Part shown: in pieces, positions 15,249 through 28,400 of the stretch
Layout: every line of letters starts with the position of its first letter
Numbering within the stretch: position 1 is the stretch's first letter
Notes under the pieces: model-generated
What the model was told of the DNA's origin: nothing
The model's input: the letters and a program-made list of their open reading frames with translations, nothing else
Databases searched by the model: none
Program-made: the position numbers and the translations under genes
From: Fibrobacter sp. UWB10
GTDB taxonomy: Bacteria > Fibrobacterota > Fibrobacteria > Fibrobacterales > Fibrobacteraceae
Assembly: GCF_900182935.1 (NCBI RefSeq)
Contig: NZ_FXUE01000003.1
Coordinates: 329,685 to 393,684 of the forward strand
DNA: 64,000 nucleotides
Reading direction: 5' to 3'

Positions 15249-16394
15249 ATGAAAACGATTAAGAAAATTGGCCTGGTGAGTGCTGTCGCGTTTGCGATGT
15301 TTGCGCTTTCGGCTTGCGATGACTCTTCGTCGGCTAGTTCCGATGAAACAGGTGTTTCCAGTTCGTCTGTAGAGTCGCCTGATTCGAGTGTCACCCTGAG
15401 CGGAGCGTCAGCGGAGTCGAATGGGTCTAGTAACGAAAATATGGAAAAAGACAAGTCGTCTAGCAGTAAGAAAACGACTTCTAGTTCTTCTGCTTTATCG
15501 ACGGATTCGAAGAATTCTTCATCAAGTGGTAAGTCGGGTAGCAGTAGTTCCCAGACTTACCGCAGATGTCAAGAAGGGATGCTTGATACCTTGTATGAAG
15601 AGACGCGCACTCTTTACAAACATTGCGAAAATGATATGTGGAGAACGGATTCAATTGTGAAAATTGTAATAGAACAGCCCAAGGTTTACCCGAATATGGA
15701 TAGCGTATTTGGGTCGGAGTTTAAAGCGTACGGCACGTACGAAGATTTGCGTGATAACAATGTTTACAAGACTACCAAATATTATGAAAAGTTCCAGCAG
15801 AATGGTGGAACTGTAATAGACAGTTTTACCGTAATGGCTCAGAACCTGAATTACGCAGAAATAATGATTGACAGCACCACGACAGTATTTGATGACAGCA
15901 AGGTCGAAAAACGCTGCTACAAGGATGACCCCTGGTATTGCGACAACTACTTTGGTGCCCGTTACACCTGGAGCGAGGCTATGGGACTCCCCAAGGTGTG
16001 TGACAGCGTTGGTGTTGCAGATAACCCCAAGTGCAACATTGACCTTAGCAAAAAAGTTCAGGGGGTATGCCCGACGGGTTGGCATGTGATGACGGAAACC
16101 GAATGGAAACACTTTGCCTACACAAACGGCCTAAATATGACTTATTCTCTATTGTCACATGCCGTATGGGAAAAGAAGAGCGGGAATAATCCTTATGGAA
16201 TGTCCGTTCTGCCAGAAGGCGATGAATACCCTTATAATAAAGGTGCCAGTTTTTGGATTCCCTACGAAAAGTCTGAGAGTAATGGCGGAGTAGTTGATTT
16301 GGCCATTGATTATTTCACAGTAAGTTCAGCAAGAAAGTATGGTTTTATGAGTATTCGCTGTGTACAAGACGAAGGCGATACTTTTTTAAGGTAA
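15249..16394 (+). CDS. FISUMP-domain lipoprotein 1
   Basis: 381 residues. Signal peptide with lipobox LSAC (Cys23), then a Ser-rich spacer to about residue 100, then a C-terminal globular domain. Blocks such as VMAQNLNYAE, GARYTWSEAMGL, CPTGWHVMTETEWKHF and SIRCVQDE match the FISUMP domain, a surface domain family greatly expanded in Fibrobacter. It should be anchored in the outer membrane. The start has AGGAG 6 nt upstream. It lies 31 nt before the first giant gene, as FISUMP lipoprotein 2 does before the second, suggesting a working pair. Part of the Ser-rich spacer derives from a dispersed repeat (15388-15430). Confidence 0.9.
   Translation: MKTIKKIGLVSAVAFAMFALSACDDSSSASSDETGVSSSSVESPDSSVTLSGASAESNGSSNENMEKDKSSSSKKTTSSSSALSTDSKNSSSSGKSGSSSSQTYRRCQEGMLDTLYEETRTLYKHCENDMWRTDSIVKIVIEQPKVYPNMDSVFGSEFKAYGTYEDLRDNNVYKTTKYYEKFQQNGGTVIDSFTVMAQNLNYAEIMIDSTTTVFDDSKVEKRCYKDDPWYCDNYFGARYTWSEAMGLPKVCDSVGVADNPKCNIDLSKKVQGVCPTGWHVMTETEWKHFAYTNGLNMTYSLLSHAVWEKKSGNNPYGMSVLPEGDEYPYNKGASFWIPYEKSESNGGVVDLAIDYFTVSSARKYGFMSIRCVQDEGDTFLR
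15388..15430. repeat. Dispersed repeat inside the lipoprotein coding sequence
   Basis: GTGTCACCCTGAGCGGAGCG and following bases, ending GGAGTCGAATGGGTCTAG, have the same ends as the intergenic element at 6111-6184 (13 of 14 bases at the left end). It is read in frame as VTLSGASAESNGSSN within the Ser-rich linker, where an insertion would be tolerated. Confidence 0.55.
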
Positions 16395-16425
16395 AAACAA
16401 GAAAAATAAAGAACGGAGCAGACTC

Positions 16426-19400
16426 ATGGCTAAGAAAAATCCGAACGACAAGAATCTAAACAATTACAAAATAGAGGCACTTGAACCCCGTTGGATGATG
16501 GATGGTAACCAGTGGGGTAGTGAAATTCTGTCCAGTGGTTATGATGTTGTTGAGTCTGCTTCGGCTAGTTATGAAAAGTGGGAGTCTACCAAAATTGATA
16601 CCGTAACACTTAAGGACGAAAACTCGGGTGAAATGAGTTTTGCGTCCATCAAGGATTTTCTGGATAATGAAAATATACTTGAAACAGGGATGAACTGGGT
16701 CAAGGATAGGGTCGGTGCTGCATGGAATCGGGTGTTGGCTGATAATAATCTCGATTCCACATCTGTTGTTTCTGCCGCAGATGTCTTTGACGAACTTGAT
16801 GGAACTCTAAACGACAAGGATGGGTGGCAATTTACAATATCTTGTGGAACGAATGATTTTACCGTAAGCGCAACATTCAACAAGTATTATGAGGTGCCAG
16901 ATGACACGTTCCTTATTGCGGACTTGAAGAATTTTGCGGGCGTAGACCTTAAACTTATTCCACTGGATTCAGAAAAAGCCTTGCATGTGACAGGTTCCTT
17001 TAGCTGCAAATTTGATGGGCAAGAAAGTGTTTCCTATACAACGAAACCAAATCTCAATGCAGAAATAGCCTTTAAGCAGATTATATCCAATCAAGTTGAC
17101 CTAGAAGATTTGGAGGATGACTACGGCCTGGAACAGAATCCTTCTTACTACGGAACACAGGGGAATGCGTTCAATTATATATCAGTTGCAGATTCTCCAA
17201 ATGACGATGTTTCGGATTATTCTGCCAAAGTAGGAATGAATCTTGGAAGTGTTTCTCAAAAAGTTACAAAGACCCATTCTGGCGACTTGAATTTTTATAC
17301 CGGTATTGTAAACGATTCTACAACACAGATTCTTAAAGGCCCCAATGAAGAAAATCTCTTCTCGAATGTCTATGTCAAATTGATATATGATGAATCGCAA
17401 CGGGTCTGGAAATGGAATGATAATGTTATAGCGGCTTTAGAAAATTTTGACATGGGGTTGGTGCTCCGCAAACTTTCGGACCTTTCACAATGGTTGCAAT
17501 TAAATTCTACTGCAACTTCCGAGAATCCGACACCTTTGCTATACGATTCCTTCAATGGAATATTGAACCAAAACGCCTCTGAGAATGCGTGTCTACCGAA
17601 ACTGCTGAGTGAAGTTATTGAAAAAGCACCTTCGACATTGGTAGGCTTGTATCAGTGCGCACAAAAATTTTCTTACACTTTTTTAACATACGATTCAACT
17701 TCGAAAAAGTTAGTTATTCCGTTTAGATTAAAGTTGCAAATGCCTGGATCGACGGACCAAACGCAACTGGTTGATGCGGAAATCGAAACGGTAGTTTCGT
17801 TGGCGACAAAGGCCCTTACCGATCGTGGTTTTGTTGTCCGTGATAATAAATCACTTGACCTGACTACAAAAAACATTATATTAAGTTTTGACCTTGTTGT
17901 TGATTTAGGAGATGTTTCGAGTAGCAAGGTGTCAAAAGATTCAAAAATCGTAGAGTTCCTGAACGAAAATGCTTTTGAAAATACTTTTGGAACGAACTGC
18001 GTCATTGCTGATAATGGGCTGGGTTTTGCATTCCCTGATAGTTCTACCTATAAAGCCAAGGATGATGTCCAGGGAATTTATTTTACCGTATCGACAACTC
18101 CAAAGGATGCATATGCCTATAGTGATGCATATATTACTTTCAACAGCGATTTTTTAGCAGCTGTAAATGAAGATGAGGAAATTGAGCTGATTTTAAAGAA
18201 GAACGGGGATTCCGATGTAAAGCAATCTTTCTGCTTCCATGCTTCTGGGTCCATAGAAGAATTGGCGTCAGCAATTCAGGCTGAATTAGCGACTAACGAG
18301 AAATATCTAGAACATAAAAAAGCAACTGTTCGCTATGTCGGTAACTATCTTATTATTACCAATCTGGCGAAAGATTTTTATGTAGCATCTCTAGAAGTTG
18401 ATGATGAGAAGGCTACAATAAATGAAAGCTCCACGCAACCGGTATTTGTTGAAGTCTCAAAAAAAATGCCTATAGCAATTCCTTCGGCTGGGACAATAAC
18501 ACTCAGTATAAGTGGCGTAGATGATGTAGTAATAAGTCCAAACTTTTCAGGGGCGAAAAATGAGGAGGATGTGGTTCGTGTATTAAACCAATGTCTAAAT
18601 GATCTTCAAGGAAATGATAAAAAATTTGTGGCAGAACTTAGGGATGGTAAGGTCGCGTTCCGTACAACGGGAGCCTATTGTGCAAGTTCTTTTACCGTCA
18701 GTGGCTCAAATTTAAGTGAAATAGGATTTGTTCAAAATCTGACATCCAATAATTCATGTTTAGAAATTATTGTCGAAAGAGATAATGATAATAAAGAATT
18801 TAAGGCTAATGTCAACTTCGATGATTGGTGGTTGTCATCGGAAGGATTGTCACAAAGAACGGTAGGTAACCTGTTAAGTAAAATCTGTGGAACATCTTTT
18901 GTTGGTGACCAAGAGACTGTATCAGACGTTTTGTCCTTTGATGAAAATACACTTAAAATTGCGGGGACAAACAGTTATACTATAAAGTCGATAAAAAATT
19001 GTAATGGGTTCTCTTTGGCGTCGTTGCTTGGGATTGCTGGCGAAAATACCGCCGATGTGCCTGCAGATTTCACTGTTGATGTTTGGAAACTTGATGCAGA
19101 AGAATCGATTTTATACAAGAATTTTGAATTAAGTTTTGAACAGACTTTGACTGGTAATGCCGAAATAGACGCTAATCTAGGACTCATACGTAGCCAGTTT
19201 AAAAAAGACAATGTGAATTTAGAACATACGATTACATTGTCTATAAATGCGGAGCCGGGTGCTAATGAATCCTTTGAGTTGCCTGACTATAGATTGAATG
19301 CTACGCAGGAAATAATAAATAAAAAATTTGATGAAGTAGTATCGTCTTACAACAATCTTTGCAGCTTGGCATCGAATTTAAGTTTAAACCCAATTACCCT

Positions 19401-22400
19401 TTCATCTTTGGAAACTTTTTTTCAACTGATAAACACTATTGAACAGTTCCAAAGTTCAATATATGATTTTAAACAAATTGTTGATAATTCTTGGAATAAT
19501 CTCAATTCTATAAAATATAAATCCTATACTTCAGCTATACAGTCTCTAGCGCAATCATACAACGGATTTGTGACGGATTTTGAAAATGTATGTCAGTGTA
19601 TCGAGTGTATAAATGTTGATTCTTTTAAACAGATTCTTGCTAATCCAGTTGGTTCTAACCAGTCGCTTAATCTAACAAATCTTTCCAACCTTTTGGAGGA
19701 ACTAGAGGGGATTATTGAGGATATAAACTCTTTAGATGTTTCTACGATTTTGAATGATGTTAAGACTTCTTTGTTGTCGGTTGTTCAAACAATAAAGAGT
19801 GACTATGAACAAGGTGCTTCCGTCATCGTGTCAAAAACACAAGGCGGCACCTTAGTTCTTGAAGAAGTAGACTCGTGCAAATTGGGCTCAATTTCTTTAC
19901 GTGATTTATCTTCTGTTGAAGAACTTGTTTCTGATAATGTTTCTTCATTGAGCAATGGTGTTCTTGCTAACCAAAATGTTTTAGATGCTTGGTCTGTTAC
20001 TTCTGCTCATGATGTTTTAAACTTGTTGGGAAATGAATTTGGTGAAAAATTTTTGGGTAAACCTAAAATAGGTGAAACTTCAACAACTTTTGATGGTCTT
20101 GTTTCAGAAAGTTTGTTGTCTTCGAAGATTCCATTCATTGACCATTCCTTTATAGAACTAGCTGGCCTTGATACAAAATTGTATGAACTGTATAATTTGA
20201 TGAACAAGGCTGAATCCCTTACTCTCCAAGATTTTGTGGAACAGTTGTCTGCTAGAACTGGTATAGGTTGTGTTTTGTCGATGATTGAATCTAACGAAAC
20301 ATATGCCGTCGTTTTGAATTTTGGATGGTCCTATGCCATAATGGATAAGAAAATTACACTAGGAAATCTCGGTGGCCCTTCATCCTTTATTGGAGGCGGA
20401 ATTGATGTGACTTTAAACGGTCACTTGAATTTTAATTTGCAGGCGAAAGTTGTTTACTCGAATGGAAACGTATCAATTGTCTTCGATCAAACAAATCCGT
20501 TGGTAGATGCCTCTTTTACGATAGCACAAAATCCACTTTCTGGTAAGATTAATGTTAATATTGATGGAGAACAATCCTTGTCGCTTCTCGAAATAACGGG
20601 AGGTAGTTATATTGATGTCGAAGCATCTTGTAAGTTTGGTTTTGGAACAAATACGTTCTTTGAATGTAAGGAAGCTTCCCTGAAAGTTGATGGTCTGCTT
20701 AACCTTTCTTTGCTTGGGGCGGACGCAGGTTCCATTGAGATTGGCTCAAGTTACGGGAATAATTCCATAAATCTGCTGAATTTAGGTGACTTGTCCTCGC
20801 TAACGCCACAGTTGATTTACTTAAGCGAAACGGACGAAGAAGCCGATACAATAAAAGGTAATTCTCCAATTTATGTTGATTTACATAAATTGGATATATC
20901 TCTTTCCCGTTTTAACCTGTTCGACAACCTGGCTTTGGTTGGCGATGGGCTCTCGCAACTTTTGCGCAAGGCGATTAGTGGCTTGAATAGCGAAGTCTTG
21001 CGTGATTCAATGAGAAATGTGCCTTTTATCGGGGACCGTATCATTGCCGCTGCGGATTGTCTTACCAGATTGGATTCCGATTTTGTGGAGCCGCTCCGTA
21101 AATTCCTGAATAGTACCCGAAACGTTGATGAAGTCGTGATTGCCGAGAAGTTGTATGATATTTTAAGTCAATACAATCTGTTTGCAACGGAATTAGACAG
21201 GCCTTTGGCAAATTTGGAAAATGGTGCGACAGAAACATGGGCTGACAAGCAATTTACTCATTGCTATAATGGAATTCAGTATTATAAGAATGAGGACGAG
21301 GCCGGCTGGCGCTTGCGTTTAGGTGGACAGTACGAACTGGACCGCAATGCTGATTTTGATTTGGGTTTCCCTGGATTAGGTCTCCGTTCAGAAGGTGGAC
21401 TTAAAATTACCTTGGGATGGATGCTGGATATTGGATTTGGTGTCAATAAAAATACAGGAGCGTTTATCCTGTTGTCCAATGGAAAAGAATTTTGGAGTGG
21501 AGAAGGTGAAAATAAGACTCTTAACAGGTCTACATCCGGTGTCGATTACGAAGAAAATAAAGAAGGTTTAACGAATCATGTCGGTGACGACTTGAAGGTC
21601 TGGATTACAGTTAGTACGAACGATGGCTTTGAAATAGATGGCTCGTTGGGCTTTTTACAGATGACGGCGACGGGCCATAATTTTACAGGGGCTTCTGCAT
21701 ACCTTGGCGTTGATTTGAATGATGGAAGGAATGACAAAACAGTAGATGCTGAGACGGATGGCAAAGATGACTATGGAAAAGACTCTGTAATAAACATCTA
21801 TAGCCTCGCATCAGAACTTTCTGTAGAGGCAAACTTGCTTGCAAGTGTTAATATTGATGGTTTGGAATTAGAATTGGGTATAGGGGATGGATCGAGTGCA
21901 TTCCCGAAGTTGACTGCTGAATTGAATCTTGACTGGTCCGCTTCAATTGGTGGTGGCGAAAATAATGGTCTCAAACTGTTGTCGCTGAGTAATCCCACCT
22001 TTGATGCAGGAAGTTTTATTTCGAATACTTTTGGTTCTGTGGTCAAAAGGATTCAGAGCGTAATAGGCCCCATACAGCCGTTAATTGATTTCTTGCAGGC
22101 TGAAATCCCTGTTTTGAACAAGTTGCCTGCTGGCAAGATTCGGATTACTGTCCTTGACCTTATCAAGATGTATGGCTCCAAGAACGATATGGACTTTGGA
22201 TTCTTGGATGACATAATCGCAATTAATAGAATTGTAAAATTATTCAATGAAGGCTCAAACAATAATTTGAGTAATGATTTGCTCTTGAAGTTGCCTGATC
22301 TAATTTTATATGAAGATGCTGATGGTTATGATTCTAGTAATGGAGATAGGCGAAAAAGATCTGATGCAAATATATCCAGCATAAATTTCCTCAATGGATT

Positions 22401-25400
22401 TTCGGACAATCTTGATTCGTATATACAAACGCTTCGAGAAACGTTTACTCTTTCTTCTGCAACGAATACTTTTGACTGGGGAAACTATCAAAGTAAATTT
22501 AACGACATTATGAGTGGCTTGAACGGCGTTATTAATGAAAACCCTCGAGCTTCATCTTCTGCGAGTGCTTCTTTTTCAACAAGTGGTGGCGGCGGGTTTG
22601 CTTTCCCGATTCTTACCAACCCATTGACTGAAATTGTTGGTCTTTTCCTGGGTAGGGAATCTACCTTGGTGACATACGACATGTCACCGCTAAAGTTCGA
22701 CTTTGACTGGAAAAATAGTTACCCGATTGTGGGACCGCTATGTGCCGACATTGGTTTTAATTTCGGGGCCTGCATTGACTTGGAGTTTGGGTATGATACA
22801 CACGGATTGCGTCGTTGGAGAGAGAGTGACTACAAGAATTATGCGGCTTTAATTGACGGCTTTTATATTGCTGACTGGAATGATGACGGCAAGGATCTTG
22901 CTGAGGTCGTATTCCATTCGGGTATTACGGCTGGAGCCAGTATCGCGGGCCGGGCTGGTGTCAATGTAGGCTTGAATCTGGATGTGAATCTTGATTTTAA
23001 GGACCCGAATAATGACGGGAAAATTCGCCTTGGTGAAATGGCGGATATGCTCAAGACGAACCCGATAATGATATTCGATGCTTCTGCTGATATAGAAGTG
23101 GAAGCCTATGCATATTTGGATTATTTCTTCGGTCGCAAAAAATGGACCTTGTGGAGCAGCGATGCGTTTGAATTATTCGATACCGCTTCTAAAAAATCTA
23201 ATACGCCAACACTTGTTTCAGACAATGGAGATTACCTTGTTGTAAATGTTGGTGATTTTGCGGCAGGTAGGAATTCTGGTAATCTGAGCGATGGCGATGA
23301 TGTCGTAACGATTGAATTTACGGGCGCGAAAAAGTTTAAAGTTTCTTGGGGAAATTATTCATCCGAAGAAATCAGTCTTGACAAAGACTCAAGTAATCCC
23401 AAGAAAGGCATCTGCGTTTATGCGGGAAAAGGCCGTGACACAATCACAATAAAGTCTTCGAAGGATGTAAATGTTTCTGCCGATGTTGTTGTCTATGGCG
23501 GAGACGGTGAGGATTTAATTGATGCTTCCGGATTGAGTTTGGCTGCGGATGGAAATGCCATATTGATTGGAAATGGCAGCCTTGACGTTATCAAAGGTGC
23601 TGGTGGTTTAGGAAACAACTTCATATTTGGAGAGATCGCGCGATTTGTAAAGGACGACGATAAGGTAAAACTAGCCGAGGCCTATCCCGATGTAGCTTCT
23701 GCGGAAACCAATGTTTTGTTTGGTGGAGCGGGGAAAAACTTCATCTTCGGTGGGGCAGGTAGTGATATACTCTATGCCGGAGATTTCGCAGAAACGACGA
23801 ACTATCTGTTTGGCGATGGTGGTAGAATAGAATACAACGAAGACAATCTTCTCGAAGTTAGCCGTTATGATTTGTTTGACGAAGGCGGCGATGATTTAAT
23901 ATATGGTAGCGTTAATGACGATAAACTGTATGGCGGTGCCGGAACAGACTGGATTGAAGGTCTTGAAGGTGATGACGAAATCTATGGTGGCCAAGGAAAT
24001 GATATCTTAATCGGCGGAAACGGAACTGATAAAATCTATGGGTATGATGGAGCAGATGTCATATTTGGCGATACGCCTGCCGAGCCGAACATGGTGATTG
24101 CTGGTGCTGGTGATACAGTAGGTATTCTGCCTTATGACTATCTTTCTTCGGATTACTATGATAGTAAATCATCTCACCCGTTGTTCTCCAGTGCAGGCTT
24201 GGTGCTGACAACACCTCAACAGCATTTTGTTAATCTGCCTTTTGAAAAAATTAAAAGCATTGTTTATTCAGGAGAACAAATAAACGTTAATAAACTTACG
24301 GTTCTATCAAAAATACTTGGGTTAAATGAAGAGGAACTAAAAACTAATGACTCGTATGATACAACCAAGATAGAATCTGCAATTTTAAGTAAACTTTCCA
24401 AAGTCCAGGATAATGAGGGCCTGTCTAATTCAACGGATTACATTTACGGCGGCAATGGTTCTGACATCATCTTCGGCGATGACGGTGCAGACGGAGCATC
24501 TGCTTCGGGTGGTAATGATGTTATCGAAGGTGGCGCCGATAACGACTTTATCGATGGCGATGCCGGTGACGACCGCATAACGGGCGGTTCCGGCGAAGAT
24601 GTCATTTACGGCGGCCAGGGTAACGACATTCTCGATGGCGGTGCCGGGAATGATATCGTGTTCGGTGATGACGGAATTAATGGATTTGCGACAGACCAGA
24701 AGGGGACTTCGGATTTATTTGCCTATCAGGAAGATAGCGAAGCGAGAAAGAATCAGGGCCTCGTATTTGGAGACACCATCAATTCTTTCGTAAATAATTT
24801 CGGAATCAAGGCAGATGCGAAGTCGAATACAAGTGGCGGGGCCGACACGATTATTGCCGGGAATGGCAGCGACATCGTGGACGGCCAGAGCGGCGACGAT
24901 TCCTACATCGTGAACATGATGGGGGGCGGTAACCGCGCCTATACAAACGTGATGGATTCGGGTGAAAATGACGCGTCCGATTCCTTGACCATCAACGGAA
25001 CCGTCAATGCCGACGAATTCCTGATTCGCGCGTCGGACCTCGGCCTGGGTATGGTGGCATCGCTGCCGGAAATCCAGACCGACCCGAACAGCCCTGCAAG
25101 CAGGACCCAGATCGAGCGCGTGAACTTCTGGAACGTGGGGGTCGAAAAGACCGGCGTCGAAAACCTCGCCGTGAATGCCGGTGCCGGAGACGACAAGATT
25201 TCCATTGACGGGACACTTTCTACAATCTCCATCGATGCTGGCGCCGGTAACGATATGGTAACGGTTGGCCAGATGTTCGATTCAAAACGGACGACCGACG
25301 CAAATCTCAGCAACGTGCAGCCCAAGGATGTTTTCGGGACGACGGAGACGACCCAGGGCTACCTGAGCAACGGCGTAGAACACGCAACATCCATTGTCGG

Positions 25401-28400
25401 TGGTGAAGGTAACGACACCTTCAACGTGTTGCACAACAAGGCGGCGGTGTCGCTTTCCGGTGGCCTTGGCAACGACACGTTCAATGTCGCCATGTTCCAG
25501 GAAAAGCATGAAGACGAAACCACGTCGATTGTCGAGAACGGCCCGGTCACGCTGATTGGCGGAGCGGGTATCGACAAGATGAGCATCGCCGGAAGCGAAG
25601 GGGACGACACCTTTGTGATTTCCCATGGGCGGATTTTCGGCGAGGGGATCGATGTGCAGACGGTGAGCATCGAGGACAAGAATGTCTACGGTGGCGACGG
25701 CGACGATTCCTTCTATGTGCTTGATTCTGAAACGAAGGAAATAACGAAGCTCTACGGCAACAAGGGCAACGACAGCTTCTACAACGGGGGCGTGGGTTCC
25801 GCCGACATGCCCGCGTTCCTGACGGCGACCGCGGTGGATTCCGGAGCCATCAATGTCGTGTTCGTGAACGCGAACGACACGACGAAGGTGCTTGACACGC
25901 CTACGGCCGTATTGCCCGAAAACGGAAATGCGGTTGATGCCTACAGGGTGAAACTTGATAGGGCTCCCAAGGCGGGCGAGACCGTTACGGTGACGGTGTT
26001 CGCTCCCGGGGCGACCACGGAAGCGCATGGACGCGGCGACCGCGAAATCTGGCTTGTGGACGGAAGCGGAAATCTTTGCAAGTCTCTCTCGTTCAAGTTC
26101 GCCGCCACGGCGACGGGCGACGGCGTTGTCGCTTGGAATTCCCCGCAGTTGGTAAAGGTGAAGGCCATAGGCGATGCGGTACGCGAAGGGGACGACTACT
26201 TCTCGCTGCTGCACAATGTGTCGCTGACCGCGACACAGACGAATGTCGAAGCGTCCGTGGTGAAAACCTGCAAGAACGCACTGGTGTTCCTTGACGAACC
26301 CGGTACGCAAACGACCGTTGACAACAAGTTCTCGGTAACGCAGGAAGTCGTTGTGACTGCCTCCACTGGGAATGAAGTCGCTGTGGATAACCTTTCATTG
26401 CCTCCCGCTACGAGCGGGATAAGTGCCTGGTATATGCAGGACGGGGCACCCGTCTTCATTGATGCGGGGAGATTGTCCATCGATGAAGATGTGCTGAAAA
26501 TAAATATAAATTCTCTGGGATTGACGCCCGGCACGAGGATTTATTTCAACTACCAGCATAGCGAAGTCTTGCTGGATGACGAAAGCATTGTCCAGATGGC
26601 CTACAGTACCGAGGGCATGACCGATATGCTTGAATTTACGTCTGCGGATGATGGGACGAAAAATTCCGTATGTGCCGAGAGTCTGCTTGGAACCATAGAC
26701 GCGGACAATGCAAGGTATGTCTACAGGACTGCGGGCACCCAGATAATTATCCTTGACAAGGTCTCGCTCAAGCCGGTTTCCCTCAAGGGGAATGTATCAT
26801 TCCAGCCGGTGGACGGCTCTATCGTTTACCCGCAGGTGACGATTTATGACGAGGAGAATTCCTTCCAGAATGTCTCCAAGGAAGAAATCGCGCAGCACAT
26901 GCAGGACAACACGATTGAAAACATCAAGGGCGCCCTGTACGAAGACGGCATGGGCAAGGAGTTCAGCCTTGGCGATGTCGGCCCCGCGATGCTCCGTTAC
27001 GGTACTTCGACGACGCCGACAACCAACGACGAGAAAAATGCGGCATCCGCCGAAGACCTTGCCGCCTGGGCCGCGGCTGCCCAGGCCGCAGCGCAATTTG
27101 ACGAGAGCCAGAGCGTGGACCGTGTTTTCACCAACAACATGGGAAATGCCAAGGCGGGCGTAAAGAACGACCTTCAGGCTTTGGAATCTGTCGGGACCAT
27201 CGACCAGTCCGTGATTCCGGTGGCGGGCGGTTCGCCGGTTATTCTCAATTCCCTGCCCGATGTGCAAAAACAGGCCGACACGGAATGGTTCAATTCGGAC
27301 TCCGAGTCGCTCCGCTTTACCCATAAGGACCTGGCGGCAACCGACGAGAACCGTATCAACACCGGCAACATGGAATACGGGGAATACAACCTGGGTACGG
27401 GCGCGGACACGGTGGATATCTACAAGTCCATCTACCGCGAGGACGGATTCCAGACCTTTACCGTGATGAACAGCGGCGAAGGTGGCGACACGATTAATGT
27501 CCATAGCTACCAGGATGGCGAAGACGACCAGCTGGTGATCAACGCTGGCGAGGGCAACGACACCGTGGCTGCTACCGGTGCGAATGTGATCAAGGAAGGC
27601 CTTATCGTGTTTGGTGGCCTTGGTGATGACTCCATTGACATAGACAGCGACAGTTCCCTTGTCTTCGGCGACCGTGGCCAGGTGCTGTACCACGACGATG
27701 ACGGCAACGTGGTGACCCGCCTCGGCGACGACAGGACCGGTACACCCGGCGTTGATGAGGAAGATGAAGAATGGAATGCTGGCGGTTCCGACTATGCGAC
27801 AGGCAAGAACAAGGATTCCGAAGCCTACTGGCAGACCGACGGTGTTCGCCGCGGCCCGAGCATTGCCCGCACGGTGACTGAGAACCAGGGTGGAAACGAT
27901 GTGATAACCCTTGCCGACGGCAGGAATGTCGTTTTCGGAGGAGTGAACGCAACACGAACCGTTCCTGCGGATGCTAGCGAGCATGAGAACGAGAATGAAG
28001 TCATTTCGACTGGCAATGGCAACGACCTTGTATTCGGCGATGACGGCTATGCCACCTTCGGAGGGCATGCCTCTATTGCCGAAGCCCTCGGGCAGGATAA
28101 CGCTCCCGAAGTTCGCACCGAGGCGACCCTCAGTTTCAACTTCCAGGGAGCTTCGCAGACTGGGCTTGATTCTGCCGCCGTGGCGGGTGCCCTGAATGCG
28201 ACCCATGGCGACGACTACCGCAGCGCCAACTGGAACAACGTGGGCGGGAACCTTGCGGGCACCTACGGCAACGACGACCGCGAGGTGGTGCGCTTTGACG
28301 ACGGCACCCGCGCAAGCGCCGTGAGCGTGAGCTACGGTGGCATCGAGAGCCACCGCAATACGGACACCGACAACCGTATCAACCTGCAGGCCTACGGCCA

